A DNA stretch of 64,000 bases from Coriobacteriaceae bacterium (GCA_015062685.1 SUUE01000002.1:221112-285111), one strand, 5' to 3'. Positions 25,110 to 34,943 are shown, counted from the stretch's first letter. Notes: generated by a model from the sequence alone, not told the origin. Made by a program: numbers and translations.

Positions 25110-26543
25110 CTATTCCTGTGCGTTGCCTTCCGAATTGGTCTTGTGCGAGCGCCGCCGGCGGCGCGAATTCGAGCCGCCTCCCTGCTGCTTGCCGGCATCG
25201 GAGCCGCCCTCCCCTTCGGCGCGGTTGGCGCGGAGGGCCGACGAGTTGCGGCCGACCTGCGATTTCTTCTGCTGCTGCTCGGCGGGCTGGGCACCCTGCC
25301 CCTGCTGCTTGTTCCCGCCGCCACGGCTGCGGCGACGACGCGACGAGGACTTCTTCTGCTGCTCGGCGGCCTCCTGCTTGGAGTCGGCGGTCTTCGCTTT
25401 CGCCTGCTTCTCCACCTGCGTCGACCCGTCGGACTTGACGGTCGTGGAACGCCTGCGGCGCGGTTTGCGGGACGACGATGCCTCGCTCTGCTGGGAACGG
25501 CCGCCCTGGTCGGAAGACTTGCCCTTGCCAGAACCGCCGCGCCTGCGCGAGCGTGAGCGCGAGGGCTTGTCCTCGGGCTCGCCATGCACATGGCGGAGCG
25601 TGCCCGGCTTGGCGAGCTTGTCCTCGCCCGTGAGCTCGTTCGAGAAGAGCAGCGCAGCGCTGTCGTTAAGGAGCATGACGGGCTCGTTCGCCCTCTCCCA
25701 TGCTTCCTCGCCCACCGCGTTGGGGCGCGAGCCCTCGTCGGGGGCGTCCATGTCGGCGAGCGGCACCTTCACGGGCTTCTCCGTGCCCACCTTGATCGAG
25801 ATGATCTCGCGGGGCACGTCCATGTCCACGACCTTGCCCTCGCCGTCGGGGGTCTGGATCTTGGCGTTCTTCTTGGGCGCCCTGCCGTGGAACTCCTTGT
25901 AAGCCTCGTATTCGTAGCGCAGGCAGCACATGAGCCTGCCGCACGTCCCCGAGATCTTCTGGGGGTTGAGCGAGAGGTCCTGCTCCTTTGCCATGCGGAT
26001 GGACACGGGGTTGAACTCCCCTCCGAGCCTGCGGCAGCACAGCTCCTGGCCGCAATGGCCGAGGCCGCCGACCATGCGGGCGCCGTCGCGCACGCCGATC
26101 TGCTTCATGTCCACGCGAACGTGCAGCTCTGCGGCGAGCTTGCGCACGAGGTCGCGGAAATCGACGCGTTCCTCGGACTCGAAGTAGAACACTGCCTTGT
26201 CGTCGCCGAACAGGTATTCGACGGCGATCGGGTTCATGCTGGGAACCGTCTCCTCGGCCAGGCGCCTGAACGTAGGCAGCGCCTCGCGCGCGAGCTCGGC
26301 AAGCTCCTCGCCATGCGCGAGGTCCTCCTCGGTCGCCAGTCGCTCAACGGGCTTGAGCGGCGACTTGAGCTTCTTGGTGTCCTCGTAGTCCATCTCGAAC
26401 AGCGAATCGGAAACCCTTCCAAGGTCGCGGCCGCGCGCGGTCTTCACCACCACGTCGTCCCCGACCGAAAGGTCGAGCCCGTTCGCGTCGAACCACAGCG
26501 TCTTAGGATTGAACGTAAGCCTAACGGGGGCTATTCGTGTCAT
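25110..26543 (-). CDS. ricT: PSP1-domain protein RicT (YaaT) with long basic low-complexity tail
   Basis: The first ~290 residues are a PSP1/RicT protein, with the Fe-S cysteine pattern GHCGQELCCRRLGG and CGRLMCCLRYE. In Bacillus RicT works with RicA and RicF on mRNA maturation with RNase Y. The last ~150 residues (of 477) are low complexity: repeated Arg/Ser, Gln runs and RRRRSHK-like patches, much longer than in Bacillus. The tail looks disordered and may bind RNA. The 5' end overlaps holB by 23 nt, matching the common tmk-holB-ricT order. Confidence 0.88.
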   Translation of the reverse strand: MTRIAPVRLTFNPKTLWFDANGLDLSVGDDVVVKTARGRDLGRVSDSLFEMDYEDTKKLKSPLKPVERLATEEDLAHGEELAELAREALPTFRRLAEETVPSMNPIAVEYLFGDDKAVFYFESEERVDFRDLVRKLAAELHVRVDMKQIGVRDGARMVGGLGHCGQELCCRRLGGEFNPVSIRMAKEQDLSLNPQKISGTCGRLMCCLRYEYEAYKEFHGRAPKKNAKIQTPDGEGKVVDMDVPREIISIKVGTEKPVKVPLADMDAPDEGSRPNAVGEEAWERANEPVMLLNDSAALLFSNELTGEDKLAKPGTLRHVHGEPEDKPSRSRSRRRGGSGKGKSSDQGGRSQQSEASSSRKPRRRRSTTVKSDGSTQVEKQAKAKTADSKQEAAEQQKKSSSRRRRSRGGGNKQQGQGAQPAEQQQKKSQVGRNSSALRANRAEGEGGSDAGKQQGGGSNSRRRRRSHKTNSEGNAQE

Positions 26544-27651
26544 ATAGAGCCTCTCCTATCTCGAACAACATCGCATCGAGGCATGTTTCGGGTGATACAT
26601 TATACGAAATGGCGTCTTGGCATGTCGCGACCGCCTCGAGGGCGCGCGCGACGGCGGGCTCGCTCGTGCGGGCCGCCACCTCCTCGATCGCTTCGCGCGC
26701 ATCGTAATTGATAACGAGCTCGGGCGTACCCGCGCACACCACGAGCACGTCGCGCAGGAACGACGCGGTGATTGCCGTAATCTGGCGGAAGGACTCCAGG
26801 CTCCGCGCCGTGAGCTCGCGCTTGTTGCGCGCCTCGATCTGGCGAATCGCCGATTTCGCAAGGAAGTCGGCGTTCTCCGCAAGCTGCGCCTCGTGCGCCT
26901 CACGCACCGAATCGAGCGGAGCCTTCGCCAAGCTCACGAGCTCGGCGCCCATACCGATGACGTCCCATGTGTCCGCGGTGCCCAAGCGCGCAATGGAGTC
27001 GAGCACGCCCTTGCGGAACGCCAGGCGCTCGTTGGATTTCAGGAACTCGATGCCGCGCGTGATGGAGCCGCCGCACGCCTCGATGGCAATCTTGGACAGC
27101 TCGGGGGCCGCGCCCGTGCGGCGCGACAAGATGCCGGCCGCCTCGCTTGCGGGTATATGGCGAAACGGGACGACCGAGCAACGCGACACCACAGTGGGAA
27201 GCACGCTCTCGCGCGTGCGGCCCAGCAGGATGAGCACGACGTCCTCGGGCGGTTCCTCGAGCGTCTTGAGGAAGGCGTTCGCGGCAGCGCTCCCCAGCAG
27301 GTCGACGCGGTCGATAATGTATATCTTGGAATGCGACTGGATGGGCGCGAGCGCCGTATCGGCCACAATCTCGCGAATCTGCTCGATCAGGTAGCCGCCA
27401 GCGCCCTCGGGAGCGAAGTAGCGCACGTCCGGGTGCTTGCGCGCATTGACCTTCGCGCACACCTCGCACGTGCCGCAACCCTTGTGCTCGCAGAGCAGCC
27501 CCGCGGCCAGGGCATACGCCGACTGCGTCTTGTTCGACCCCGTGGGGCCGGTGAACAGGTAGGCGTGGGTCACACGGTCGGCCTCGACGCTCGCGCGCAA
27601 AAAGTCGCGGACGCCCGGTTGGCCGAAGATCTGATCGAAGACATCGGCCAT
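26521..27651 (-). CDS. holB: DNA polymerase III delta' subunit
   Basis: Clamp-loader subunit. 376 residues with a modified P-loop GPTGSNKT, the zinc module CEHKGCGTCEVC, IIDRVDLLGSAAANAFLKTL then EEPPEDVVLIL, and the sensor SRCSVVPF. It overlaps the start of ricT and follows tmk by 3 nt. This is the classical tmk-holB pair. Confidence 0.93.
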   Translation of the reverse strand: MADVFDQIFGQPGVRDFLRASVEADRVTHAYLFTGPTGSNKTQSAYALAAGLLCEHKGCGTCEVCAKVNARKHPDVRYFAPEGAGGYLIEQIREIVADTALAPIQSHSKIYIIDRVDLLGSAAANAFLKTLEEPPEDVVLILLGRTRESVLPTVVSRCSVVPFRHIPASEAAGILSRRTGAAPELSKIAIEACGGSITRGIEFLKSNERLAFRKGVLDSIARLGTADTWDVIGMGAELVSLAKAPLDSVREAHEAQLAENADFLAKSAIRQIEARNKRELTARSLESFRQITAITASFLRDVLVVCAGTPELVINYDAREAIEEVAARTSEPAVARALEAVATCQDAISYNVSPETCLDAMLFEIGEALYDTNSPR

Positions 27652-27654
27652 TGC

Positions 27655-28398
27655 CTAGCCACGTCCCATCGTCTCGCGCTGGATGACCAGGGCGTCGAAG
27701 AACTCGTCAGAGCACACAGAGCGGTCCCCCATCCAGGGGAACAGGTCGGCCAGCTCGGCGAACACCTTGCGCGCCGTCGCCTGCTTCGTGTCATCGGAGA
27801 TGACCAGGCGCATGCGCTCGGGGTTCGATTCGGCCAGCTCGAAGAACGCGGCGTTGACGCGTTCGTGGAAATCGACGCCCGCCATCTCCAGGCGGTCGGC
27901 GTGCTTGTGCTGCGTGGCTCGTTCGATACCGAACTCGGCGCTGCCGCCCGTCATCATAAGGATTGTCCGGTCGGGGCGGATGCCCTGGCACGCGAAGGCG
28001 TTCGCCGTGTCGATGAACCCGCGGTCGAGGCCACGGCCGTATCCCTGGTAAGCGATGGTCGAATCGTAGAAACGGTCGCAGAGGACAATCGCCCCGCGCG
28101 AGAGCGCGGGCTTGATGATCTGGGCAACGAGCTGCGCGCGGGCCGCCTCGTAGATGAGGAGCTCGCAAGCGTCGGTCATGATGTAGTTGCCGGGGTCGAG
28201 CACGCTGGCCCTCAGCTGCTCGCCAATGATCGTGCCGCCGGGCTCGCGCAGGCATACGACCTCTTCGCCCCGCTCGCGGAGCGCCTCCGCTACGAACTGG
28301 AGATGCGTCGATTTACCAGCGCCGTCGCCGCCCTCGAAGCTTATGAACACGCCACGGGAGCAGGCGGCTCCCGTCTCCTGGTCGTTCATGGTATGCAT
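27655..28398 (-). CDS. tmk: Thymidylate kinase
   Basis: dTMP to dTDP. 247 residues with P-loop FEGGDGAGKSTHLQ, REPGGT, and the DRFYDSTIAYQGYGRGLD lid/base region. Function complements ThyX (37071) in the thymidylate pathway. An ATG 9 nt downstream of the chosen start is also possible; GAAGGA lies 6 nt before 28398. Confidence 0.94.
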   Translation of the reverse strand: MHTMNDQETGAACSRGVFISFEGGDGAGKSTHLQFVAEALRERGEEVVCLREPGGTIIGEQLRASVLDPGNYIMTDACELLIYEAARAQLVAQIIKPALSRGAIVLCDRFYDSTIAYQGYGRGLDRGFIDTANAFACQGIRPDRTILMMTGGSAEFGIERATQHKHADRLEMAGVDFHERVNAAFFELAESNPERMRLVISDDTKQATARKVFAELADLFPWMGDRSVCSDEFFDALVIQRETMGRG

Positions 28399-28455
28399 GT
28401 ATTTCCTTCACCCCCGCTGCGCGACCGCGATGCGGGAAGGACCCATTCGCAGCGC

Positions 28456-29004
28456 CTAGGCGAGGTCGTAAACGTCGTTTCCGTAAGTATCGACGCCCAC
28501 GAACACGGGGAAGTCCTTCACCTCCACGCGCCGCAAGGCCTCGGTACCCAAGTCATCATACGCTAAGGTTTCCGATGATTCCACGCACTTCGCAAGATAA
28601 GCAGCAGCACCGCCCACCGCCACGAAGTACACGGCGCCGTTGCGCACGCAGGCGTCCTTGACCTGCTGGGAACGCACGCCTTTGCCGATGGTGGCCGCCA
28701 CCCCCGCATCGTGGAGCCGCGGGGCCGCGAAGTCCATGCGGCTGGCCGTGGTGGGCCCGATCGCACCGAAGGGCCTGCCCGCAGCGGCGGGTGTGGGCCC
28801 GGCATAGAAGATTGCCTGGCCGGCAAGGCCGTAGGGAAGCTCGTCGGCCTGCTGCTCGTCGAGCTCTGCGAGCAGGCGTATATGGCCGGCATCGCGCAGG
28901 GTGAACACGGGGCCCGTGAGCAGGCAGGCGTCGCCCGCATGCAGGTCGCGCAGTTCGTCGCGATCGAAAGGCAGCTCCAGCCGCCGCGTTTCGCTAGAGC
29001 TCAT
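28456..29004 (-). CDS. Class I fumarate hydratase (or L-tartrate dehydratase), beta subunit
   Basis: 182 residues, the C-terminal half of the iron-sulfur fumarase/tartrate dehydratase family: LTGPVFTLRDAGHIRL, PFGAIGPTTASRMD, GKGVRSQQVKDAC and AVGGAAAYLA. The stop/start region overlaps the alpha gene by 11 nt, so they form a heterodimer. Fumarase is more likely than tartrate dehydratase in a fumarate-using anaerobe, but sequence alone does not separate them. Confidence 0.9.
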   Translation of the reverse strand: MSSSETRRLELPFDRDELRDLHAGDACLLTGPVFTLRDAGHIRLLAELDEQQADELPYGLAGQAIFYAGPTPAAAGRPFGAIGPTTASRMDFAAPRLHDAGVAATIGKGVRSQQVKDACVRNGAVYFVAVGGAAAYLAKCVESSETLAYDDLGTEALRRVEVKDFPVFVGVDTYGNDVYDLA

Positions 29005-29839
29005 AGGTACCCCTCCTCATTGCCGAGCAACCCATGTTGATGGCGAGCGGCAGCGCGGCGATGTGGCACGGGGCGGTCTTCACGCGCACCGCGAGGGCGG
29101 TCGTGGACCCGCCGAGCGCGGCCGCGCCGATGCCCGTGGCGTTCACCGCCTCGAGCAGCTCGCGCTCGAACACGGCGGTTTCATCGTCGGCCGCGGGCTG
29201 GTCAATCGGTCGCATGAGCGCCATCTTCGCCAACCCGGCAACCTTATCGAACGTGGCGCCTACGCCCACCCCGATGATGAGCGGCGGGCATGCGTTCGCC
29301 GCCTTCTCCCGCACGCATGCGAGCACGGCGTCGACGATCCCCTGCCTGCCCGCCCCGGGCGTGAGCATGACGACGCGGCTCGCATTGTCAGACCCCCCGC
29401 CCTTGCACATGATGTGGATGCGCGCACCGGGCTTCGGGCTGGCCTTGATCTCGCAGAACGCCGGGGTGTTGTCGCCGGTGTTGGATCGGTCGAACAGGGC
29501 GTCGCGCACGAGCGACTTGCGCAGGTTGCTCTCCACGTATGCGGCGCCGACGGCCTCGTTCACGCCGTCCAACACGTCGCCGGCAACGGCGACGTCGGGC
29601 CCGATCTCAAGGCAAACCCAGACGCTTCCCGTGTCCTGGCAGATGGCAACCCGGTCCTCCCGAGCGATCCGCGCGTTCTCGACGAGCAACCTCAGCGCCT
29701 CCCGGGCTCGAGGGTTCTCCTCCTTCCCATAGGCGCCCTCAATCCCGGCCAGAATGTCCGGAGGCAGCTCGAACGCCAACCGAGGCAGCGCCTCGCGCAC
29801 AACGCCAGCCACCTCGTCTTTCGTTATGACCCGGGTCAT
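28994..29839 (-). CDS. Class I fumarate hydratase (or L-tartrate dehydratase), alpha subunit
   Basis: 281 residues carrying the cysteines that hold the 4Fe-4S cluster (AICQDTGSVWV, HIMCKGGGSDNAS, NACPPLIIGVGVG). Interconverts fumarate and malate in the cytosol. Translated together with the overlapping beta-subunit gene. Confidence 0.92.
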   Translation of the reverse strand: MTRVITKDEVAGVVREALPRLAFELPPDILAGIEGAYGKEENPRAREALRLLVENARIAREDRVAICQDTGSVWVCLEIGPDVAVAGDVLDGVNEAVGAAYVESNLRKSLVRDALFDRSNTGDNTPAFCEIKASPKPGARIHIMCKGGGSDNASRVVMLTPGAGRQGIVDAVLACVREKAANACPPLIIGVGVGATFDKVAGLAKMALMRPIDQPAADDETAVFERELLEAVNATGIGAAALGGSTTALAVRVKTAPCHIAALPLAINMGCSAMRRGTYEL

Positions 29840-29922
29840 AATCCCTTTCCTTCTCCCTCAAGGGCAAGAAGCCCAGCAAAACGTTCCAGCAAAGCGTAAA
29901 CGATACGGCCCCCGAACGGTAG

Positions 29923-30062
29923 CCTCTGCCCACACCCGAACGCAGGCGAAGCGAGGCCAAGCCAAAGGAGGAGCGAGATCCACTTTTCGCCCGTACTTGG
30001 CGAAAAGTTAGCTCGCGACGACGGCGCGGCGAGCGCAGCCTGCGCTCGGGTGCGGGCAGAGG
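29923..30062. repeat. 140-bp palindromic element with nested hairpin
   Basis: Outer arms 29923-29947 and 30038-30062 (25 bp, two mismatches; the left arm starts CCTCTGCCCACACCC). Inside lies a second perfect 10-bp hairpin ACTTTTCGCC/GGCGAAAAGT at about 29983-30008. The interior carries GGCGAAGCGAGG-like sequence similar to the interior of the large palindrome before thyX. Confidence 0.8.
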
Positions 30063-30063
30063 C

Positions 30064-30215
30064 GGACGCGCGGAGCGCGCCCCTACAGGCAACCGGCGCC
30101 GCAGCCCACCCGTTGCGGCGGGAAGGACGCGCGGAGCGCGCCCCTACGGGCGTTCCCCAGCCCGAAGTGGGCGCTCGGGGAGCGCCCCTACGGGCAACCG
30201 GCGCCGCAGCTCGCC
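30064..30215. repeat. Three tandem family A repeats
   Basis: Copies at 30064-30086, 30125-30147 and 30169-30191, all with the same orientation and ending CCCCTAC. The first and third are followed by AGGCAACCGGCGCCGCAG or a one-base variant. Confidence 0.8.
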
Positions 30216-30250
30216 CGCCGCAGTGGCACGGGCGAACAGGTGAGTCGTCG

Positions 30251-32746
30251 TTATTTCTTCTTGCGCCCCTTGCCCTTCGCCTTTGCCTTCTCTTCTTTCT
30301 CCTGCTCCTTGGTGGGGCAATCGAAGTTGGGGCAGAGCTTCCAGGGGCCGCGGGTCGTCTTGATCACGACCATGGGCGCGCCGCACGCCTCGCACACCTC
30401 ATCGGTGGCCAAGAGCTCGCCGTACTGGGGCAGCGGGTAGCTGCAGCCGCATTCGTCGTAGTTCTCGCAGCGAATGAAGCGCTTGAGCGTGCGGGGGTTG
30501 CGCTGCGCGATGAGCTTGGCGTCCATGATGCCGCGGTCGGTGCACGCGGGGCAGATGCCCACGACCACGTCGGGCTCCTTGTTGCTCTCGCATTCGGGGT
30601 CGATGCACACCACGCGGGGCTTGGCGCGGAAGGCGCTCACCTTGACCTGGGGCATGCCGCAAGTGGGGCACAGCTCCTCCTGGGCCTCGATCTTGCCCTT
30701 GGGAAGCGGGTAGGTCACGTCGCATTCGGGCCAGCCGGCGCAGCCGATGAACATGGCGTGCGTCTTGTTCGAGGCGCGGATCTGCAGGTCCTTGCCGCAC
30801 TTCGGGCACTTGCCCACGTAGGCGTCGGCCGCCACGGCGTCCGCCAGCGCTTCCTTGACCTGCTCCTGCACGGGCAAGAGCGCCTCGAGCTCTGCTGCGA
30901 GCAGGTTGCGCGAGTTCATGACGACGTCGGCCTTTGTGGTGGAGCCGGCGGCGATGCTGCTCATCTCGTCTTCGAGCTCGGCCGTCATCTCGGGATGTGT
31001 GATGTGCGGCGCGTACGTGTCGAGCGCGTCGATGACCGCCATGCCCAGCTGGGAGGGCTCGATGGGGTCGTTCACGATGTATTTAACGTCGTACAGGCGC
31101 TGGATGATGTTGTGGCGCGTGGACTTCGTGCCCAGGCCCAGCTTCTCCATCTCCTGCACCAAGCGGCCCTGGCTGTAGCGCGCGGGGGGCTCGGTCTGTT
31201 TCTTCTCGCAGGTAGCGCCGTTGAACGCGATCTGCTGACCTTCTTCGAGCGAGGGCAGCTGCTCGTCCTTCTTGACGCCGTAGGGGTAAATGGCACGGAA
31301 GCCCGCCTTCACCGTCACGTCGCCGCGCGCCACGAACTGCTCGACTTCGGCGGCGGCAGCGGAGCCGTCGCCCGGAACGTCCAGCGTCACCTTGGTGCCC
31401 TCGATGATGGCGGCCTCGGAGAGTGTCGCCAGGAAACGGCGCGCGACCAGGTTGTAGAGCTTGTATTCGGCTGCGCCCAAATCGTCGGGCGTCGCCTTCG
31501 CGGTGGGGTAAATGGGAGGGTGGTCGGTCTCTTCCTTGTTACCGCGGGTGGCGGTGAGCTTGCCCTTCGCGAGCAGTTCCTTGCAATACGGGGCGTACGC
31601 TGGGTTGCCGCTGATCGTGGTCACGACGTCGGCCAGGTTGAGCGAGCTCGGGTACACCGTGTTGTCGACGCGCGGGTACGAGATGTAACCGTCCATGTAG
31701 AGGCTCTCGGCCAGGCGCATGGTGCGCGCGGGGCTCAGGCCCTCGGCCGATGCGGCGGCCATCAGGCTCGTCGTGTTGAACGGGGCCGGCGGGCGCACGG
31801 TGCGCTTCTTCTTCTCGATGGCGGAGACGCGCGCGACCTTCGCGCCGTCCACATGGGCCATGGCGAGGTTCGCGGCTTCTTCGGACTTGAAGCGGGCCGT
31901 GGCATGGGGCGCGGAGAAAGCGGAGTCGCCCTCCCCGAACTCGCCGCGTATCACCCAGTAGTCCTCGGGCACGAACGCGAGGCGCTCGCGCTCGCGCGCC
32001 ACGATGAGCGCGAGCGTCGGGGTCTGCACGCGGCCCGAGCTGCGCACGTTGCCGTAGCCCGCGAACTTCACGAGCGTGAGGTAGCGCGTAAGCGCGGCGC
32101 CCCAGATCAGGTCGATGTCCTGACGGGACTCGCCCGCAGCCGCCAGGTTCTCGTCGAGCTCGACGAGGTTGGCGAACGCGTGCGTGATCTCCTCCTTGGT
32201 GAATGCGGAGTAGCGCGCGCGGCTCACGGGAGCCGACTCGTTCACTTCCTTGACGCACGAGAGCGCGTCCGAGCCGATGAGCTCGCCCTCGCGGTCGAAG
32301 TCGGTGGCGATGCAGATGCTGTCGGCCTTCTTCGCCAGGTTCTTGAGCGAGCGGATGATGTCCTTTTCCTTGGGGAGCTTCTCGATGGGCGCATACGCCA
32401 GGTACGGCAGCGCATCCATCTTCCAGCCCTTGAGGTCCACCCCGTCCACGCTGAACGGCTTCTTCTTTTTGAACGGCGGCTTCGGCAGCGAGGCGGGCAC
32501 GTCGGCCGGCACCGATTCGCCGCCCGCGGTCACGCCCTGCCATCCGCCGCGCTTCTTGTATACCAATTGAGGTGTGAAGTCGGGTGCCAGGATATGGCCG
32601 CGCAGGCCGATGGTCACCCATTCCTCGCCGTCTACGTCGAAGCGGTAGACCGGCGTGTTGAACACCTTGTCCTTCTTGGCTTTGGTGCCCAGGAGCTGCG
32701 CGATCTTCTCGGCAGCATCGTTCTTCTCGGTAATAACCAGTTTCAC
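30251..32746 (-). CDS. Type IA DNA topoisomerase with multiple C-terminal zinc ribbons
   Basis: 831 residues from a GTG at 32746 preceded by AGGAGG. N-terminal Toprim domain (VITEKNDAAEKIAQLL; ATDFDREGELIGSDAL), then GAALTRYLTLVKF. The active-site region is YISYPRVDN, where the tyrosine before PR would form the covalent DNA link. At least four CxxC-type ribbons follow (CPKCGKDLQ, CPTCGMP, CPACTD, CEACGAP). The YPR form and domain order resemble archaeal-type topoisomerase I/III rather than the usual bacterial TopA. It may be the main relaxing enzyme or an accessory one. Confidence 0.88.
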   Translation of the reverse strand: MKLVITEKNDAAEKIAQLLGTKAKKDKVFNTPVYRFDVDGEEWVTIGLRGHILAPDFTPQLVYKKRGGWQGVTAGGESVPADVPASLPKPPFKKKKPFSVDGVDLKGWKMDALPYLAYAPIEKLPKEKDIIRSLKNLAKKADSICIATDFDREGELIGSDALSCVKEVNESAPVSRARYSAFTKEEITHAFANLVELDENLAAAGESRQDIDLIWGAALTRYLTLVKFAGYGNVRSSGRVQTPTLALIVARERERLAFVPEDYWVIRGEFGEGDSAFSAPHATARFKSEEAANLAMAHVDGAKVARVSAIEKKKRTVRPPAPFNTTSLMAAASAEGLSPARTMRLAESLYMDGYISYPRVDNTVYPSSLNLADVVTTISGNPAYAPYCKELLAKGKLTATRGNKEETDHPPIYPTAKATPDDLGAAEYKLYNLVARRFLATLSEAAIIEGTKVTLDVPGDGSAAAAEVEQFVARGDVTVKAGFRAIYPYGVKKDEQLPSLEEGQQIAFNGATCEKKQTEPPARYSQGRLVQEMEKLGLGTKSTRHNIIQRLYDVKYIVNDPIEPSQLGMAVIDALDTYAPHITHPEMTAELEDEMSSIAAGSTTKADVVMNSRNLLAAELEALLPVQEQVKEALADAVAADAYVGKCPKCGKDLQIRASNKTHAMFIGCAGWPECDVTYPLPKGKIEAQEELCPTCGMPQVKVSAFRAKPRVVCIDPECESNKEPDVVVGICPACTDRGIMDAKLIAQRNPRTLKRFIRCENYDECGCSYPLPQYGELLATDEVCEACGAPMVVIKTTRGPWKLCPNFDCPTKEQEKEEKAKAKGKGRKKK

Positions 32747-33032
32747 CTGGCCCTCCTGTTCTGAGGCCGAATTCCACGGCGCTCGTCTTTCACACGATTG
32801 CCCCTTGTTTATTAACGTGTGAGGGCTTCCCCGTTCGCAGCCGACGCCTCGTGCGCCGAACGAATCGCGGTAAGGTGCTAGGATACACGAAGTTCTCGCC
32901 GTCAAGCGCGAAAACTCCTTACATATATAGGGAGCGACATTATGGCGGTGTGATTGATTCGGCGCGGCTCCTTTCGGGCGCCGCGCCCGTGGGGTATGAT
33001 TCTCGACGAGAACACATTGGACGGAGGTTTCC

Positions 33033-33566
33033 ATGAAGAAGGGCCTGGGCATCATCGCCATCCTGTGCTGCGCGGCCGCGTTCTGCGCGGCGCTCGTAGG
33101 GTGCGGCGCCAACGTGGACAAGTCGCTCTACACGGGCACGTGGACGCTCGACAGCTCGTCGAACAAGAACTTCGACTCCGAGACCATCGGGCTCATGCGC
33201 AAGATGGACGCCACCATCGACCTCGTGCTCAACGAGGACGGATCGGGCACGCTCAAGCTGCTCGAGGGCGGCGAGAGCCTGACTTGGAAGGCCACGAGCA
33301 ACACGGAGGGCACCGCCACCCTCAACGGCAACGAGATGAAGCTCTCGCTCGCCGACGGCAAGCTGACGCTGACCGACAGGGACAACGTGTCCATGACCTT
33401 CGCGCGCAAGGACGCCGTAATGGCCCAGTCCTCGAGCGCGGCGGCATCCGCCAGCGCCTCGTCGGCAAGTGCCGATGCTTCAGGCGCGGCCCAGGACGCG
33501 AGCGCCTCGAGCGCATCGGCGCCGGCCGATTCGGCGGCCGCGAGCGCGTCGAGCGCTGCCGCATAG
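33033..33566 (+). CDS. Small surface lipoprotein with Ser/Ala tail
   Basis: 177 residues. The signal peptide ends in the lipobox ALVGC (Cys24). A ~100-residue domain (YTGTWTLDSSSNKNFDSETI; repeated Leu/Thr beta-like strands) may be lipocalin-like. The last ~45 residues are a Ser/Ala/Asp low-complexity tail. Function is unknown. It lies 31 nt before the DUF1385 gene and is probably co-transcribed. GGAGG sits 8 nt before the ATG. Confidence 0.8.
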   Translation: MKKGLGIIAILCCAAAFCAALVGCGANVDKSLYTGTWTLDSSSNKNFDSETIGLMRKMDATIDLVLNEDGSGTLKLLEGGESLTWKATSNTEGTATLNGNEMKLSLADGKLTLTDRDNVSMTFARKDAVMAQSSSAAASASASSASADASGAAQDASASSASAPADSAAASASSAAA

Positions 33567-33597
33567 CCCTTCACCTCCCAGGCACGAGAAAGCGAAT

Positions 33598-34830
33598 ATG
33601 ACGAACACCAAGCAGAAAAGCGACCTTTCGCGCGCATTCGCGGAGGACGGCGAGCTCAAGACCCACGTGGGCGGGCAGGCCCTGCTCGAGGGCATCATGA
33701 TGCGCGGGAAGTACAACTGGTCGGTGGCCGTGCGCGAGCCGCAGGGCACCATCTACACCGAAGAGCACGACCTGGCGAGCGGCAAGGACAAGAACGGCTG
33801 GCTGTATTGGCCGTTCGTCCGCGGATGCCGGGCGTTCGTGGAATCGCTCGCGCTGGGATACAAGGCGCTCACCATCGCCGCCGAGCACGCGTTCATCGAG
33901 GACGAAGAGGAAGCCCCCGAAGGATCGGAAGCGACCCCTTCCCCGCTACCCAACGGCGCAGACGAGAACGAGGGCGACTTCTCCTGGAAGCGCGATTTTG
34001 GCAACCCCGACGAGATGATCGACGCGCTCGGGGCTCAGAGGACCCTCGAGGTCGTGAGCGAGCCCGCAGGCGAGGCGGCCGCGCCCGAAGAGGCCGGCGC
34101 GGCCGAAAGCGCCCACGAAGGAGCCGAAGAGCAGGCAGCGGGCACCAAGCCGCTGCTGAGCGAGAAAGAGATGCTCATCTCCATGGGCCTCGGGCTCGTC
34201 ATGGGCATCGTGCTCTTCGTCGTGGCGCCGGCGTTCATCACGAACCTCATCGTGGGCGAGTACGACGAGCGCACCCTCCTCTGGAACGTCGTCGACGGCA
34301 TTCTGCGCATTGGGGTCTTCATCTTCTACATCTGGCTCATCGGGCGCATGGAGGACATCAAGCGCATGTTCGGCTACCACGGCGCGGAGCACAAGACCAT
34401 CCACTGCTTCGAGCACGGCCTGCCGCTCACACCCGAGAACGCGCGCAGCTTCCCGCGCCTGCACGTACGCTGCGGCACCGCGTTCCTCATCATGGTCATG
34501 ATCATCGCCATATTCGTGTACACGATCACGCCGCTCGACGCGCTCATCGAGGCATGGGGCGTGCCCGCCGGCGCGCCGAAGCTGGCCCTCGTCATCATCG
34601 TGCGCATCCTGCTCATGCCCGTCATCGCGGGCATCGCCTACGAGATTACCGTCAAGTGGGCGGGGAGCCACCCCAGCAACCCGCTCGTCAAGGTGATCCT
34701 GTGGCCGGGCATGCAGATGCAGTACCTGACCACCCGCGAGCCCGACGACGGCCAGATCGAATGCGCCATCGAGGCCATGAAGCTGGTCCTGGAGCGCGAG
34801 CAGCTGGAAGAGGCCGCTGCGACTCAGTAG
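33598..34830 (+). CDS. DUF1385 (YqhQ-like) membrane protein with acidic insertion
   Basis: 410 residues. The conserved DUF1385 start is [21 protein letters not shown]. Later come [38 protein letters not shown] and several transmembrane helices, and a C-terminal [19 protein letters not shown]. Role unknown. Between the two conserved halves is an acidic, low-complexity insert of about 80 residues (Glu/Ala/Pro rich). The family often lies near rpmE and prfA; rpmE follows here but prfA does not. Confidence 0.88.
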   Translation: MTNTKQKSDLSRAFAEDGELKTHVGGQALLEGIMMRGKYNWSVAVREPQGTIYTEEHDLASGKDKNGWLYWPFVRGCRAFVESLALGYKALTIAAEHAFIEDEEEAPEGSEATPSPLPNGADENEGDFSWKRDFGNPDEMIDALGAQRTLEVVSEPAGEAAAPEEAGAAESAHEGAEEQAAGTKPLLSEKEMLISMGLGLVMGIVLFVVAPAFITNLIVGEYDERTLLWNVVDGILRIGVFIFYIWLIGRMEDIKRMFGYHGAEHKTIHCFEHGLPLTPENARSFPRLHVRCGTAFLIMVMIIAIFVYTITPLDALIEAWGVPAGAPKLALVIIVRILLMPVIAGIAYEITVKWAGSHPSNPLVKVILWPGMQMQYLTTREPDDGQIECAIEAMKLVLEREQLEEAAATQ

Positions 34831-34943
34831 GCCGAGTTCGTGAAGATGTGGCGCAACGGGTTGCGCATCGCGGCCGTTGTGATACCATGCAAAAGCTTGT
34901 CTTGCCCTTGGTCGGAAACCAAGGCGGAATAGGAGAAACCATA

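Larger units (their letters stand above)
29840..30250. other. 411-bp non-coding region packed with repeats
   Basis: No gene. It contains a 140-bp palindromic element (29923-30062) and three family A repeats (30064, 30125, 30169), two of them followed by the same GCAACCGGCGCCGCAG block. Confidence 0.75.

Noticed and set aside
30050-32764. 904-codon plus-strand frame opposite the topoisomerase
   Set aside because: Antisense shadow; composition is repetitive His/Arg/Leu without domains.
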